Assembly (NCBI RefSeq): GCF_002216005.1
Contig: NZ_NIQC01000006.1
Location: 1 to 64,000 of the forward strand
Direction of reading: 5' to 3'
DNA from: Natranaerobius trueperi
Lineage (GTDB): Bacteria; Bacillota; Natranaerobiia; Natranaerobiales; Natranaerobiaceae
Length of the DNA stretch: 64,000 nt
Part shown: positions 8,918 to 18,376 of the stretch, in pieces
Position numbering within the stretch: position 1 is the stretch's first letter
How the letters are laid out: each line of letters opens with the position of its first letter
Notes under the pieces: model-generated
Told to the model about the DNA's origin: nothing
The model's database searches: none
Seen by the model: only the letters and a program-made list of their open reading frames with translations
Program-made: the position numbers and the translations under genes

Positions 8918-9451
8918 ATGTTTGAAGGAACAACTATTGCTGCTTGTAAAACAGAACGTGGTACGGCTATAGCTGGTGATGGACAGGTAACATTTGGCCA
9001 AAGTACTATTTTTAAGCAAACAGCTTCTAAGATTAGAAAACTTCACCATGGCAATGTTTTAGCAGGTTTTGCTGGCTCTGTCGCTGATGCAATCACTTTA
9101 TTTGAAAGATTTGAAAAAAAGTTAGAACAACATCAGGGAAACTTATTAAGAGCTAGTGTAGAACTTGCTAAAGAATGGAGATCAGACAAAGTTTTAAGGC
9201 GACTAGAAGCTTTATTATTAGTCGCAGATCAAGAGAGTATTTTGATCATTTCTGGTAGTGGTGAAGTAATAGAACCTGATGATAATGTTATTGCAATCGG
9301 TTCAGGTGGTTCATACGCTTTCGCTGCTTTAAAAATGCTTGCAAAGCATACTGATTTAGAACCTGAAGATATGGCATATGAATCTTTAATAGCTGCATCA
9401 GAGATATGTGTTTATACAAATTCTCACATAACTGTTGAAAAGCTTATGTAA
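8918..9451 (+). CDS. hslV: ATP-dependent protease subunit HslV (ClpQ)
   Basis: HslV is the proteolytic dodecamer of the HslUV protease and is related to proteasome beta subunits. The 177-residue protein starts [10 protein letters not shown]. The Thr-Thr-Ile after the short N-terminal extension would supply the N-terminal nucleophile Thr after processing. GDGQVTFGQ and the KIRKL stretch are family signatures. It begins 12 bases after xerC and is followed by its ATPase partner hslU. Confidence 0.95.
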   Translation: MFEGTTIAACKTERGTAIAGDGQVTFGQSTIFKQTASKIRKLHHGNVLAGFAGSVADAITLFERFEKKLEQHQGNLLRASVELAKEWRSDKVLRRLEALLLVADQESILIISGSGEVIEPDDNVIAIGSGGSYAFAALKMLAKHTDLEPEDMAYESLIAASEICVYTNSHITVEKLM

Positions 9452-9480
9452 ATATATTATCAGATTAATGTAAAAGGTAG

Positions 9481-10902
9481 GTGATATTTATTTCTAAAGA
9501 ATTAACACCACAAGAATTAGTAAATAGATTAGATAAATTTATTATAGGTCAAAGTAAAGCAAAAAAATCTGTATCTGTTGCTATTAGAAATAGATATAGA
9601 AGGCAAAAACTTGATGATAATTTTAAGGATGAAGTGATTCCGAAAAACATTCTTATGATTGGACCAACAGGTGTGGGTAAAACCGAAATTGCTCGTAGAT
9701 TAGCAAAATTAATTAAAGCGCCTTTTGTTAAAATAGAAGCAACAAAATTTACAGAAGTCGGTTACGTTGGAAGAAATGTAGAATCAATGGTTAAAGACTT
9801 GGTTTCAGAGGCTATTAGGATGGTAGAAGAGGAAAAGTTAGTAGAAGTATCAGAACAAGCTAAGAGACAAGCGGAAAATAGGATTGTTGACTTATTAGTA
9901 TCAGAAAATACAAATACAAAGTCTAACCATAAACCTGACAACCCATTCGAAGCTTTATTGACCCAATCTAATACACAAACAAGTCAAGAACAATTGGATG
10001 AGGATAAACAAGAAAACAAAAAGAAACAAAGGCGTGATATAAAAAGCAAACTTGCCCAAGGCTTATTAGAACATGAATATGTAAATGTTGAAATTGAAGA
10101 ACAGTCTATTCCCGATGGATCAAATATGGGTCAAGAGTTTGAGGAAATGGGAATCAATTTTCAAGATCTATTTGGGCAATTTTTACCTAAGAAAACTAAA
10201 CAGAAGCGGGTCAAAGTAAAAGATGCTAGAAAAATTTTAGGAAGACAAGAGGCTCAAAAATTAATTGATAATGAGCAAGTGACTCAAGAAGCTGTTGAAA
10301 GAGCAGAAAATTATGGTATTATATTCTTAGATGAATTTGATAAAATAGCAGTTTCAAGTGGTAAGCAAAGTGGAGGACAGGATGTTTCTAGAGAAGGTGT
10401 TCAACGAGATATTTTACCTATTGTAGAAGGCTCTTCAGTAAATACTAAGTACGGTAGAATTAAAACAGATCATATAATGTTCATAGGGGCTGGTGCTTTT
10501 CATGATAGTAAACCTTCTGATCTAATACCCGAACTACAAGGGAGGTTTCCTATTAGAGTCAAACTTGAAAGCTTGACAAAACAAGATTTTTATCGTATCT
10601 TAACAGAGCCACATAATGCATTGTTAGATCAATACAAAGCGTTATTAGAAACAGAAGAGGTGAAAGTGAATTTCACTGAAGATGCTATCGAGGAATTAGC
10701 TAGTATGGCAGAACAAGTAAACAACGAAACAGAAGATATAGGAGCTAGGCGTCTTCATACGTTACTTGAAAAGCTTTTAGAAGAGCTTTCTTTTTATGCT
10801 TCGGATATGAGAGGTCAGACAGTTGATATAAATGCAAAGTATGTTAGGGAACGTTTAGAAGACATTGTTGAGGAAAAGGATGTAAGTAGATTTATACTGT
10901 AA
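9481..10902 (+). CDS. hslU: ATP-dependent protease ATPase subunit HslU (ClpY)
   Basis: HslU is the AAA+ unfoldase that feeds substrates to HslV. Walker A (GPTGVGKTE, near 61) and Walker B (IIFLDEFDK, near 280) are present. A variable I-domain lies between them. The C-terminus DVSRFIL is the conserved tail that docks into HslV. About 473 residues from the GTG at 9481. That GTG overlaps the best Shine-Dalgarno (AGGTGA, 9479-9484), so translation may instead begin at the in-frame ATT at 9490, giving [10 protein letters not shown], which lines up with typical HslU N-termini. Confidence 0.93.
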   Translation: MIFISKELTPQELVNRLDKFIIGQSKAKKSVSVAIRNRYRRQKLDDNFKDEVIPKNILMIGPTGVGKTEIARRLAKLIKAPFVKIEATKFTEVGYVGRNVESMVKDLVSEAIRMVEEEKLVEVSEQAKRQAENRIVDLLVSENTNTKSNHKPDNPFEALLTQSNTQTSQEQLDEDKQENKKKQRRDIKSKLAQGLLEHEYVNVEIEEQSIPDGSNMGQEFEEMGINFQDLFGQFLPKKTKQKRVKVKDARKILGRQEAQKLIDNEQVTQEAVERAENYGIIFLDEFDKIAVSSGKQSGGQDVSREGVQRDILPIVEGSSVNTKYGRIKTDHIMFIGAGAFHDSKPSDLIPELQGRFPIRVKLESLTKQDFYRILTEPHNALLDQYKALLETEEVKVNFTEDAIEELASMAEQVNNETEDIGARRLHTLLEKLLEELSFYASDMRGQTVDINAKYVRERLEDIVEEKDVSRFIL

Positions 10903-10972
10903 ATAATAATTAGTCATAAAATTAATTGCAGAATTAGTAACTATATAATTAAAAAAGAAAGGATGAACTTTA

Positions 10973-11761
10973 ATGAGTAGTACTTTGTTGGACAAAACTC
11001 GTCGTATTAACAGAATACTTCAAAAAGCTGCTGGCCAACCAGTAGATTTTTCTGAAGTTGCAGAGGTACTTAGAGACGTGATTAATGCGAATATTTATAT
11101 TGCGAGTAAAAAAGGCAAAATTCTAGGAAGTGCCTTAGTTGATGAATTTGAATGTGAGATTATGAAAGAACAGGTGTTAACTCAAGAAAGATTTCCTGAA
11201 GATTACAATGATTATTTACTTAGCTTAAATGAGACAAGTTATAATTTAACACAGAAGAAAAATGAGTGTGTTTATCAATATAATGTCGACTGTCTATTTT
11301 CTAATAAACTTACCACAGTTGTTCCGATTATTGGAGGTGGAAAGAGATTAGGCTCTCTCATTTTAGCTAGATTTAATGAAAAGTTCCAAGATGAGGATTT
11401 AATTCTTGCAGAAAATGGAGCAACAGTTGTAGGAATGGAGATATTAAGATCAAAGGCTGAAGAAATAGAGGAAGAAGCTAGAAATAAGGCTATAGTTCAG
11501 CTTGCTTTAGGTACACTTTCATACTCTGAGCTCGAAGCTGTAGACCATATCTTTGAGGAATTAGATGGAAACGAAGGTCTGCTTGTTGCAAGTAAAATTG
11601 CTGATAGAGTTGGAATTACAAGATCAGTAATAGTAAATGCATTAAGAAAGTTTGAAAGTGCTGGAGTAATTGAATCTAGATCTCTAGGTATGAAAGGAAC
11701 TTATATCAAAGTTCTTAATGAACAATTAATAAATGAATTGAAAAAAAGAAGTAGTGTATAA
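10973..11761 (+). CDS. codY: GTP- and branched-chain-amino-acid-sensing repressor CodY
   Basis: CodY represses nutrient-limitation genes when GTP and branched-chain amino acids are plentiful. In B. subtilis its regulon includes motility genes. The 262-residue length and domain order are standard: an N-terminal GAF-type effector domain (1-155), a helical linker ([10 protein letters not shown]) and a C-terminal winged helix with [20 protein letters not shown] as the recognition region. It follows hslU by 70 bases and ends at a strong terminator, so it is the last gene of its unit, directly upstream of the flagellar operon as in Bacillus. Confidence 0.95.
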   Translation: MSSTLLDKTRRINRILQKAAGQPVDFSEVAEVLRDVINANIYIASKKGKILGSALVDEFECEIMKEQVLTQERFPEDYNDYLLSLNETSYNLTQKKNECVYQYNVDCLFSNKLTTVVPIIGGGKRLGSLILARFNEKFQDEDLILAENGATVVGMEILRSKAEEIEEEARNKAIVQLALGTLSYSELEAVDHIFEELDGNEGLLVASKIADRVGITRSVIVNALRKFESAGVIESRSLGMKGTYIKVLNEQLINELKKRSSV

Positions 11762-11790
11762 GTGCGGTTATATACCGCACTTATTTTTTT
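11759..11790 (+). terminator. Intrinsic terminator after codY
   Basis: A 10-bp stem TAAGTGCGGT / ACCGCACTTA with a five-base loop, followed by seven Ts (11784-11790). The codY stop codon is the first part of the stem. It cleanly separates the hslVU-codY unit from the fla/che operon. Confidence 0.9.
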
Positions 11791-11800
11791 ATGTATTAAT

Positions 11801-11849
11801 TAGGACCTGTGCACTAGATGTGAATGAGATATAGTGCGTAAGGGTCCTA
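11801..11849 (+). other. Imperfect long hairpin between codY and flgB
   Basis: TAGGACC (11801-11807) pairs with GGTCCTA (11843-11849), and GCACTA (11811-11816) with TAGTGC (11832-11837). A T-rich stretch follows. It could be a second terminator or the start of a structured leader for the flagellar operon. The rest of the 239-base gap (11850-12000) holds no convincing promoter by eye. The best candidate is a weak TTGTCG (11944-11949) spaced 17 bases from AATAAT (11967-11972). Confidence 0.45.
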
Positions 11850-12000
11850 TTATTTTGTCAAATAATGTATTAAATTGTTGTTGCTGTATGTTTATCAGTT
11901 TATTTAGTAAAAATTAGATATTTGGTAGGATACTAGGCGTTTTTTGTCGAATTATAAGTGAAGGTAAATAATCCGGATTATAACCTAAGGAGGGGAAAGG

Positions 12001-12408
12001 ATGTTTGGAGATACACCTATAAACTTATTAGGTAACTCTTTAAATACTACTACAAAAAGACATGAAGTGATTTCAAATAATATAGCTAATGTTAATACAC
12101 CAGGTTATAAAAAGCAAAGTGTAGAGTTTGAAAGTATACTTCAAGATAAGATTAATTTTGACTCACAAATACGAGGGAAGACTACAAGTGACAAACATTT
12201 ACCTATAGGTTCACCAAATAACGCTACAGATGTTGAACCAAAGGTGATAACTGAAAATACAACATCTATGAGAAATGATGAAAACAATGTTGATATTGAT
12301 ACAGAAATGGCTCGATTAAGTAAAAATACTATAAAACACCAGACTCTAACAAGACAGTTAAGTGGTGAGTTAAATAAACTAAGAACAGCTATTCAGGGAG
12401 GTAACTAA
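12001..12408 (+). CDS. flgB: Flagellar basal-body rod protein FlgB
   Basis: FlgB forms part of the proximal rod of the flagellar basal body. The 135-residue protein has the N-terminal rod/hook signature (NTTTKRHEVISNNIANVNTP) and a C-terminal helix (MARLSKNTIKHQTLTRQL) that packs in the rod coiled coil. It is the first gene of the fla/che operon, with a strong AAGGAGGGG site just upstream. It is followed two bases later by flgC, so the two are probably translated together. Confidence 0.93.
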   Translation: MFGDTPINLLGNSLNTTTKRHEVISNNIANVNTPGYKKQSVEFESILQDKINFDSQIRGKTTSDKHLPIGSPNNATDVEPKVITENTTSMRNDENNVDIDTEMARLSKNTIKHQTLTRQLSGELNKLRTAIQGGN

Positions 12409-12410
12409 AA

Positions 12411-12863
12411 ATGTCTTTTTTTAACACATTTGATATAAGTGGTTCTGGTTTAACAGCTGAGAGACTTCGTATGGACACCATATCTAATAATATAGCTAAT
12501 GCTAATACAACTAGAACGGAAGACGGTGGAGCTTATAGAAGACAAACTCCTGTTTTTGAGCCTAGATCAAATGATTTTTCAAACCATTTACAAAGATTTT
12601 TACAAGATGGTACGTCCTCTAGTAATAATAAAGGTGGAGTAAGAGTAACAGAAATCATTGAAGATGATGCACCGTTAAAAGAAGTATATAAACCTAACCA
12701 TCCTGATGCAGATCCTGAAACTGGTTATGTAGAAAAACCTAATGTAGAAATAGTGAATGAAATGGTTGATATGATAACAGCATCTAGGGCATATGAAGCA
12801 AATTCTACTGCAATTGATAATGCGAAAAATATGGCAATGAGAACTCTTGAAATCGGAAGATAA
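12411..12863 (+). CDS. flgC: Flagellar basal-body rod protein FlgC
   Basis: FlgC is the second proximal rod protein. The 150-residue product has the N-terminal motif RMDTISNNIANANTT and the C-terminal segment NVEIVNEMVDMITASRAYEA, typical of FlgC. The middle is rich in Asn and Asp. It sits between flgB and fliE, the standard order in Firmicutes. Confidence 0.93.
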   Translation: MSFFNTFDISGSGLTAERLRMDTISNNIANANTTRTEDGGAYRRQTPVFEPRSNDFSNHLQRFLQDGTSSSNNKGGVRVTEIIEDDAPLKEVYKPNHPDADPETGYVEKPNVEIVNEMVDMITASRAYEANSTAIDNAKNMAMRTLEIGR

Positions 12864-12881
12864 AATGAGGAGGAGAGTTAG

Positions 12882-13193
12882 ATGGGTATTGAAGGGATTG
12901 GTACTAACGTAAATTCTGCTATAGGTAGTGACATTCAACTAAAAAGTGATAATAAATCTAAGAAATCTAATGACACAGAGTTTAGCGAAATCTTAACTAA
13001 TGCTATTAATGATGTAAATGAAATACAAAAAGAGAGTGAAGGGTTAAGCGAAGCCTTAGCTATGGGTAAAGTCGATAATTTACATGATGTAGTAATTGCT
13101 TCTGAAAAAGCTGATCTTGCTTTAAATTTAACAATGGAAGTGCGAAACCAGTTAGTTGAGGCTCATAAAGAGATTATGAGAATGCAAATTTAG
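12882..13193 (+). CDS. fliE: Flagellar hook-basal body complex protein FliE
   Basis: FliE links the MS ring to the rod and is the first protein sent through the export gate. The 103-residue protein ends with the family motif MEVRNQLVEAHKEIMRMQI, preceded by LHDVVIASEKADLAL. A GAGGAGGAG site precedes the ATG. It stands between flgC and fliF. Confidence 0.93.
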   Translation: MGIEGIGTNVNSAIGSDIQLKSDNKSKKSNDTEFSEILTNAINDVNEIQKESEGLSEALAMGKVDNLHDVVIASEKADLALNLTMEVRNQLVEAHKEIMRMQI

Positions 13194-13260
13194 AAAGTAC
13201 ATATCATATTATTTTCGATACTATATAATGAATGGATCTTTGAAGGCGTGGTGATAATTC

Positions 13261-14817
13261 TTGAGAGAAATGTTAAGTAATTTAAATAATCAAATGAAGC
13301 AATTTTGGAGTAATCTTACTAGACGTCAACAGCTGACCTTTTCAATCGCTTTAGTATTATTTTTCTTAGGATCAGCAGTTTTTACTTTCTCACTTTTAAA
13401 CACGGATTATACTGTGATTGCAAGAGATCTAGATCCTAAGGATGCAAATGAAATGACTGAAGTGTTAGATGATATGAATATATCATATAAAATTGAAGGT
13501 GGAGGTACTACCATTTTGGTCCCCGAAAATGATCATGATAATGCACGGCTTGAACTAGCAAGTGCGGGTTTACCTAAAGGTGGGGTCTTAGGTTATGAGG
13601 GACTTGACTCTACTCAACTAGGGATGACTGAGTCTGAAAGAGAGATGAGGCAAAAAATCGCTTTAGAGGGCGAATTGATCCGTACAATACGCAGGTATCC
13701 TGAAGTAGATGATGCCCGTGTACATTTAGTTTTACCTGAGAGATCTTTATTTAATGCACAAGAAGAAAGCTCTAAAGCTGCAATCTACTTAGAGTTAAAT
13801 CAAGATTTAGATGAACAACAAATACATAGTATCGAAAATTTAGTGGCACATTCAGTAGAAGGTCTAGAGTCTAGAAATGTTACTTTAACCTCAGGACAAG
13901 AAGTTTTAAATCAAAATTCCGGTAACAGTGATGCAAGTATAGGAAGTGAAGTAGAACAAAACCTAGCAATCCAAGAAAAGTTTCAAACGTCATTACAAAA
14001 CAGTGTTCAATCGATGCTACATGATATTGTAGGTCCAGGTAATGCAACGGTTCGAGTGAATGCGACATTAGACTTTGATGAAGTTACAAGGCTTGAAGAA
14101 GAGTTTAAACCAGTTGAAGATCAAGAGGGTGGAATAATTGTAAGTAATCATGTTGAAGAAGAGTTTTATTCTGGAGAAGACATGGGAGCAGGAGGACCGC
14201 CAGGGGATGAGTCCCTTGGGGATGACACACCACTATATCAACAAGAAGACTTTGATGGCGGTGAATATGAATATGAAAGCTTCAATGAAACGACTAATTA
14301 TGAAGTTAATAGAACTGAAACAAAGCATAGAGTGGCACCTGGCGCTTTAGAAAATCTTTCTGTTTCTGTTGCTGTAAATCAAGATGAGGAATTAGATATT
14401 GACGATGAATCAATAGAAAATTTAGTTACAAGTGCTATTGGCTTAGATTTTCCTGACAACGGGGAAATTTCTGTTGAAGAGATAGAATTTCATGATCTAG
14501 ATTCTGATGGAGACCCAGATGGAAACGGGGATGACGAAACAAACTGGCTTGCTATTGCAGCTATTACTGCTTGTTTGTTGACTGCAATCTATATTGCTAG
14601 ATTAGTTTATAAGAGTGTTCAACAAAAGAGAGAAATGGAAATGCAAGAAAGGCTTGAAAAAGAAAGAGCAATGCAACAACAAGCACAAGCTCAAGATGAA
14701 GCTGCAGCTGATGTAGAAGCTGAAGTTCCTGAAACACAAAAGCAAATAACAAACTTTGCAGAGAAAAATCCAGAAGAATTTGCAAAGGTCTTGAAAGCCT
14801 GGTTAGCTGATGATTAG
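13261..14817 (+). CDS. fliF: Flagellar MS-ring protein FliF
   Basis: FliF builds the membrane-embedded MS ring on which the motor assembles. The 518-residue protein has an N-terminal membrane helix (about 20-42), YscJ/FliF ring-building domains (LNTDYTVIARDLDPKDA; YPEVDDARVHLVLPERSLF), and a long acidic periplasmic insert (about 270-340) rich in Gly, Asp and Glu. A second membrane helix lies near 420-440, and the cytoplasmic tail binds FliG (KNPEEFAKVLKAWLADD). Translation starts at TTG 13261. It is unusually acidic in the extracytoplasmic part, as expected in a salt-adapted cell. Confidence 0.94.
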   Translation: MREMLSNLNNQMKQFWSNLTRRQQLTFSIALVLFFLGSAVFTFSLLNTDYTVIARDLDPKDANEMTEVLDDMNISYKIEGGGTTILVPENDHDNARLELASAGLPKGGVLGYEGLDSTQLGMTESEREMRQKIALEGELIRTIRRYPEVDDARVHLVLPERSLFNAQEESSKAAIYLELNQDLDEQQIHSIENLVAHSVEGLESRNVTLTSGQEVLNQNSGNSDASIGSEVEQNLAIQEKFQTSLQNSVQSMLHDIVGPGNATVRVNATLDFDEVTRLEEEFKPVEDQEGGIIVSNHVEEEFYSGEDMGAGGPPGDESLGDDTPLYQQEDFDGGEYEYESFNETTNYEVNRTETKHRVAPGALENLSVSVAVNQDEELDIDDESIENLVTSAIGLDFPDNGEISVEEIEFHDLDSDGDPDGNGDDETNWLAIAAITACLLTAIYIARLVYKSVQQKREMEMQERLEKERAMQQQAQAQDEAAADVEAEVPETQKQITNFAEKNPEEFAKVLKAWLADD

Positions 14818-14831
14818 AAAGGGTGAGTATA

Positions 14832-15842
14832 TTGAATCCACCGAATGAAATTTCACCAAAACATAAAGCGGCAATACTAATGATCTCTTTAGGTAGTGAT
14901 GCTTCTGCCGAGGTAATGAAACATTTATCTGAAGAAGAAATTGAACAACTAACATTAGAAATAGCTAATGTACAAAAGGTGGATAGTGAGCAAAAAGAAG
15001 AAGTTTTTAATGAGTTTCATCAGATGGCTGTAGCACAAGATTACATATCACAGGGTGGAATTAATTATGCAAAAGATGTTTTAGAACGAGCACTAGGGTC
15101 ACAAAAAGCTATGAGCATAATTGATAGGTTAACATCTTCTCTTCAAGTGAGACCTTTTGAATTTATGAGAAAGACCGAACCTAGTCAAATTATTAACTTT
15201 ATCCAGAATGAACATCCGCAGACTATTGCCCTTATATTAGCATATTTAGAAGCTGAGCAAGCATCAATGATCTTATCTTCATTGCCATCTGATAAACAAG
15301 TTGATGTATCAAGACGTATAGCAGTAATGGAGCGAACTTCACCTGAGATTATCAAAGAAGTAGAACAGATACTAGAAAGAAAATTATCTTCTGTTATGAG
15401 TCAAGACTACACATCAGCTGGAGGTATTTCATCTATAGTTGATGTTTTAAATAATGTTGATAGAGCAACAGAAAAAACAATTCTAGAAAACCTAGAAACT
15501 CAAGATCCGGATTTAACGGAAGAAATAAAGAAAAGATTATTTGTATTTGATGATATTGTTCTACTTGATGATAGGTCAATACAAAGAGTGATACGAGAAG
15601 TTGAACAAAAAGACTTAACTATGGCGCTAAAAGTTGCTGGAGATGAAGTTAAAGATAGAGTATTTAAAAATATGTCAAATAGAATGGCAGAACTTGTTAA
15701 AGAAGAGATGGATTACATGGGTCCTGTCCGATTAAAAGATGTTGAAGAAGCACAACAAAAAATTGTTAATTTAATTAGAAGTCTCGAAGAAAGTGGAGAG
15801 ATTGTAGTAGCACGTGGTAAGGAGGATGAGGTAATTGTCTAA
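14832..15842 (+). CDS. fliG: Flagellar motor switch protein FliG
   Basis: FliG is the rotor torque-generating protein that binds FliF and interacts with MotA. The 336-residue protein carries the N-terminal KHKAAILMISLGSDASAEVM motif, the EHPQTIALILAYL middle-domain motif and the C-terminal torque helix region (LDDRSIQRVIREVEQKDLTMALK). The start is TTG 14832, with AAAGGGTGAG ending at 14826; the GTG at 14823 lies within that site. It overlaps fliH by 8 bases. Confidence 0.95.
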   Translation: MNPPNEISPKHKAAILMISLGSDASAEVMKHLSEEEIEQLTLEIANVQKVDSEQKEEVFNEFHQMAVAQDYISQGGINYAKDVLERALGSQKAMSIIDRLTSSLQVRPFEFMRKTEPSQIINFIQNEHPQTIALILAYLEAEQASMILSSLPSDKQVDVSRRIAVMERTSPEIIKEVEQILERKLSSVMSQDYTSAGGISSIVDVLNNVDRATEKTILENLETQDPDLTEEIKKRLFVFDDIVLLDDRSIQRVIREVEQKDLTMALKVAGDEVKDRVFKNMSNRMAELVKEEMDYMGPVRLKDVEEAQQKIVNLIRSLEESGEIVVARGKEDEVIV

Positions 15843-16581
15843 AGTATATAAGTCTGATAGTTTAACACCTAGTTCTCCTTTTGTTTGGGAATGTAAAATG
15901 AAGCAATCAACTAATAAAAATGACGGGAATGGAGTTAATAAATCTAACGCTCAAAGTATGACAAGTAACGCAATGAAAGATGCTGAAGAAATCATAAAAA
16001 ACGCAAAGAAAAGAGCCTATGAAGAAGCAAATGCTATCAAAGAACAAGCTGAAAAAGAAAAGGAACAAATTTTTGAAAACGCTAAAAAAGAAGGTTATCA
16101 GGCTGGGTATGAAGCAGGAAAAAATGAAGGATTACAGGTAATAGAAGAAAAACAAGAAGAGTTATTACAAAAAGCAAAAAAAGTAGTACAAGCTGCTGAA
16201 GATGATTACTGTAGACTCTTATCAGAAACTGAACCTCAAATAGTGCAGCTAATTTTAAATATTGCTAGAAAAGTTATATCAACTAAGTTAGAAGAAGATA
16301 AAGAGTCAATTATCAATCTGGTAAAAAATGGTATAGAGAAGCTTAATGATCAAAAAAGAGTTACGATTAGAGCTAACCCCGAAGACTATACTCTACTTTC
16401 TGAAAATGTCACACAATTAAAATGCAATTTTAAGGAAATTAAAATTGAATTGGTTGAAGATCTCAACTTACAAATTGGTTCTCCTGTATTGCTTGGTGAA
16501 AATGGTCATATTGACCTTGATATCGAAAACCAGCTTGAAGAGCTTCACCGTTCACTGAAGCAGGTGGTACAACTTGGCTAA
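15835..16581 (+). CDS. fliH: Flagellar assembly protein FliH
   Basis: FliH binds and regulates the export ATPase FliI and docks it to the C ring. The 248-residue protein has an Ala/Glu/Lys-rich coiled coil (residues 50-110, with AYEEANAIKEQAEKEKEQ), a Gly-x-x-x-Gly stretch (GYQAGYEAGKNEG), and a C-terminal V-ATPase-E-like domain. The TTG start overlaps the end of fliG, with AAGGAGG upstream, and its stop overlaps the fliI start, so the three genes are coupled. Confidence 0.88.
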   Translation: MSKVYKSDSLTPSSPFVWECKMKQSTNKNDGNGVNKSNAQSMTSNAMKDAEEIIKNAKKRAYEEANAIKEQAEKEKEQIFENAKKEGYQAGYEAGKNEGLQVIEEKQEELLQKAKKVVQAAEDDYCRLLSETEPQIVQLILNIARKVISTKLEEDKESIINLVKNGIEKLNDQKRVTIRANPEDYTLLSENVTQLKCNFKEIKIELVEDLNLQIGSPVLLGENGHIDLDIENQLEELHRSLKQVVQLG

Positions 16582-17890
16582 TAATATTGATCTATCAAAG
16601 ATTTTTCGAGCTGTAGATGAGTGTGATACTAAGCCATTACAAGGTGAAGTTTCTCGTGTTGTAGGGCTTACAGTAGAAGCTTGTGGTCCATCAGCAAAAA
16701 TAGGGGATCTCTGCATAATTAGAAGCAAAAATCATGAAATTGAATGTGAAGTAGTTGGATTTAATGAAGATAAAATATTATTAATGCCTTTAGGTGAACT
16801 TACATATGTTGCTCCTGGTGATAAGGTCGTTACATCAGGAAAGTCTATGTCTGTTTCAGTAGGACCTGGTTTGATTGGTAGAGTTATTGATGGACTAGGA
16901 AGACCAATTGATGGGAAAGGTCCTTTAAAAAATATAGATACAAAGTATGATATGGAAAAATCCCCGCCTGCTCCAATGCAGAGGAGCAGGATAAAAGAAC
17001 CCATTCAAACAGGGGTTAAAGCTATTGATGGAGTTTTAACCTTAGGAAAAGGACAACGAATGGGTATCTTTGCAGGTTCAGGTGTTGGTAAGAGTACTTT
17101 ACTAGGTATGATAGCTCAGAATACCTCTGCATCTGTCAATGTGATTGGTTTGATAGGTGAAAGGGGAAGAGAGGTTCGGGAGTTTATAGAGAAAGACTTA
17201 GGTGAAGAAGGACTGAAAAATAGTGTTGTTATAGTTGCCACCTCAGATCAACCGGCTTTACTTAGGTTAAAAGGAGCTCTAACAACAACAGCTGTAGCTG
17301 AATATTTCAGGGATTGTGGTAATGATGTGATGTTAATGATGGACTCATTAACAAGATTTGCTACAGCTAAGAGAGAGGTGGGATTAGCTACTGGGGAACC
17401 CCCTGCTACTCGTGGGTATCCACCATCAGTGTTTGCAATTTTACCTAAATTATTAGAAAGGTCTGGTACTTCTGAAAAAGGAACCATTACAGGTTTATAC
17501 ACTGTTTTAGTTGATGGAGATGATATGGACGAGCCAGTGTCAGATACTGTACGCGGGGTTCTAGACGGGCATATTATTTTAAGCAGGAAACTAGCAATGC
17601 AAAATCATTACCCTGCAATTGATATATTACAAAGTATTTCAAGGGTAATGGTAGATATAGTTGATGAAAAACATCAACAAGCTGCCCATAAATTAAATTC
17701 AGCTTTAGCAGCATATGAAGAAGCCAGAGACTTGATTGAAATAGGTGCTTATCAAGAAGGAAGTAATCCTAAAGTAGATTGGGCGTTGAAATTAATAAAT
17801 GAGTTAAATGACTTTTTACAACAACAAATTCATGAAAAGAGTGATTTTGATAAGACGGTTAAAAAGTTAAAGAAATTCTTGAAAGAATAA
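16574..17890 (+). CDS. fliI: Flagellum-specific export ATPase FliI
   Basis: FliI is the F1-beta-like ATPase of the flagellar type III export apparatus. The 438-residue protein contains Walker A (FAGSGVGKST, near 165), the GERGREVREFIE motif, Walker B (VMLMMDSLTRFA) and the family sequence GEPPATRGYPPSVFA. The TTG start lies inside the end of fliH. It is followed after 26 bases by fliJ. Confidence 0.95.
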   Translation: MANNIDLSKIFRAVDECDTKPLQGEVSRVVGLTVEACGPSAKIGDLCIIRSKNHEIECEVVGFNEDKILLMPLGELTYVAPGDKVVTSGKSMSVSVGPGLIGRVIDGLGRPIDGKGPLKNIDTKYDMEKSPPAPMQRSRIKEPIQTGVKAIDGVLTLGKGQRMGIFAGSGVGKSTLLGMIAQNTSASVNVIGLIGERGREVREFIEKDLGEEGLKNSVVIVATSDQPALLRLKGALTTTAVAEYFRDCGNDVMLMMDSLTRFATAKREVGLATGEPPATRGYPPSVFAILPKLLERSGTSEKGTITGLYTVLVDGDDMDEPVSDTVRGVLDGHIILSRKLAMQNHYPAIDILQSISRVMVDIVDEKHQQAAHKLNSALAAYEEARDLIEIGAYQEGSNPKVDWALKLINELNDFLQQQIHEKSDFDKTVKKLKKFLKE

Positions 17891-17916
17891 AATAACTCAT
17901 CTAAGTAGGTGATATT

Positions 17917-18357
17917 ATTAAAAAGTTCCATTTCTCGTTAGATAGAGTTTTACGGGTAAAAGAGATTAATGAAGATAAGAAAAAAGATGAATTTCAAAGA
18001 GCACAAAAATACAAAGACCAAATAGAAAAGCAGTTAAATGAATTAAAACAATCAAAGGAATCTATTATTAAAGAACTTAACGATACTCAAAAAAACCCAG
18101 TTCAAATTCAGTATTTAAAAACCTATCATAACTATTTATCAAGCTTAGATGAGCAAATTACTAATCAAAGTTATAAGCTACAAATTGCAGAAAAAGAACT
18201 AAAACATGTGAGACAAGAGTGGATTGATGCAAAGCAAGAAAAAAGAGTACTAGAAAAGCTTAAAGAGCGACATTACCAGGAGTTTAGAAAGGAATCTTTA
18301 AAACAAGAACAAAAAGTATTAGATGAAATGACTGTTCAATCGGTCTACTCTCGGTAA
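17917..18357 (+). CDS. fliJ: Flagellar export protein FliJ, apparently with an ATT start
   Basis: FliJ is the coiled-coil stalk protein that joins FliI to the export gate. The reading frame gives 146 residues starting I/M-KKFHFSLDRVLRVKE, a standard FliJ N-terminus and length, and is almost entirely helical and charged (heptads through residues 15-140). No ATG, GTG or TTG occurs in frame at the N-terminus: upstream in frame is TAA at 17902, then GTA-GGT-GAT-ATT-ATT. A good AGGTGA site (17907-17912) ends five bases before ATT 17917, so ATT is the likely start codon. A one-base sequencing error (ATG read as ATT) is the alternative. It lies exactly between fliI and the MotE-like gene. Confidence 0.85.
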   Translation: MKKFHFSLDRVLRVKEINEDKKKDEFQRAQKYKDQIEKQLNELKQSKESIIKELNDTQKNPVQIQYLKTYHNYLSSLDEQITNQSYKLQIAEKELKHVRQEWIDAKQEKRVLEKLKERHYQEFRKESLKQEQKVLDEMTVQSVYSR

Positions 18358-18376
18358 AAAAAAGGAGAGAGAAATT

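Noticed and set aside
10926-10949. Promoter before codY from TTGCAG and TATAAT
   Set aside because: The spacer is only 12 bases, and no other -35 fits at 16-18 bases. codY is more probably read from the xerC promoter.
12675-12938. Long minus-strand reading frames within flagellar genes (for example here, 27859-28380 and 60475-60960)
   Set aside because: They run opposite to well-conserved genes, show low-complexity or Ser/Ile-rich sequence and lack ribosome sites; they are shadows of the coding strand.
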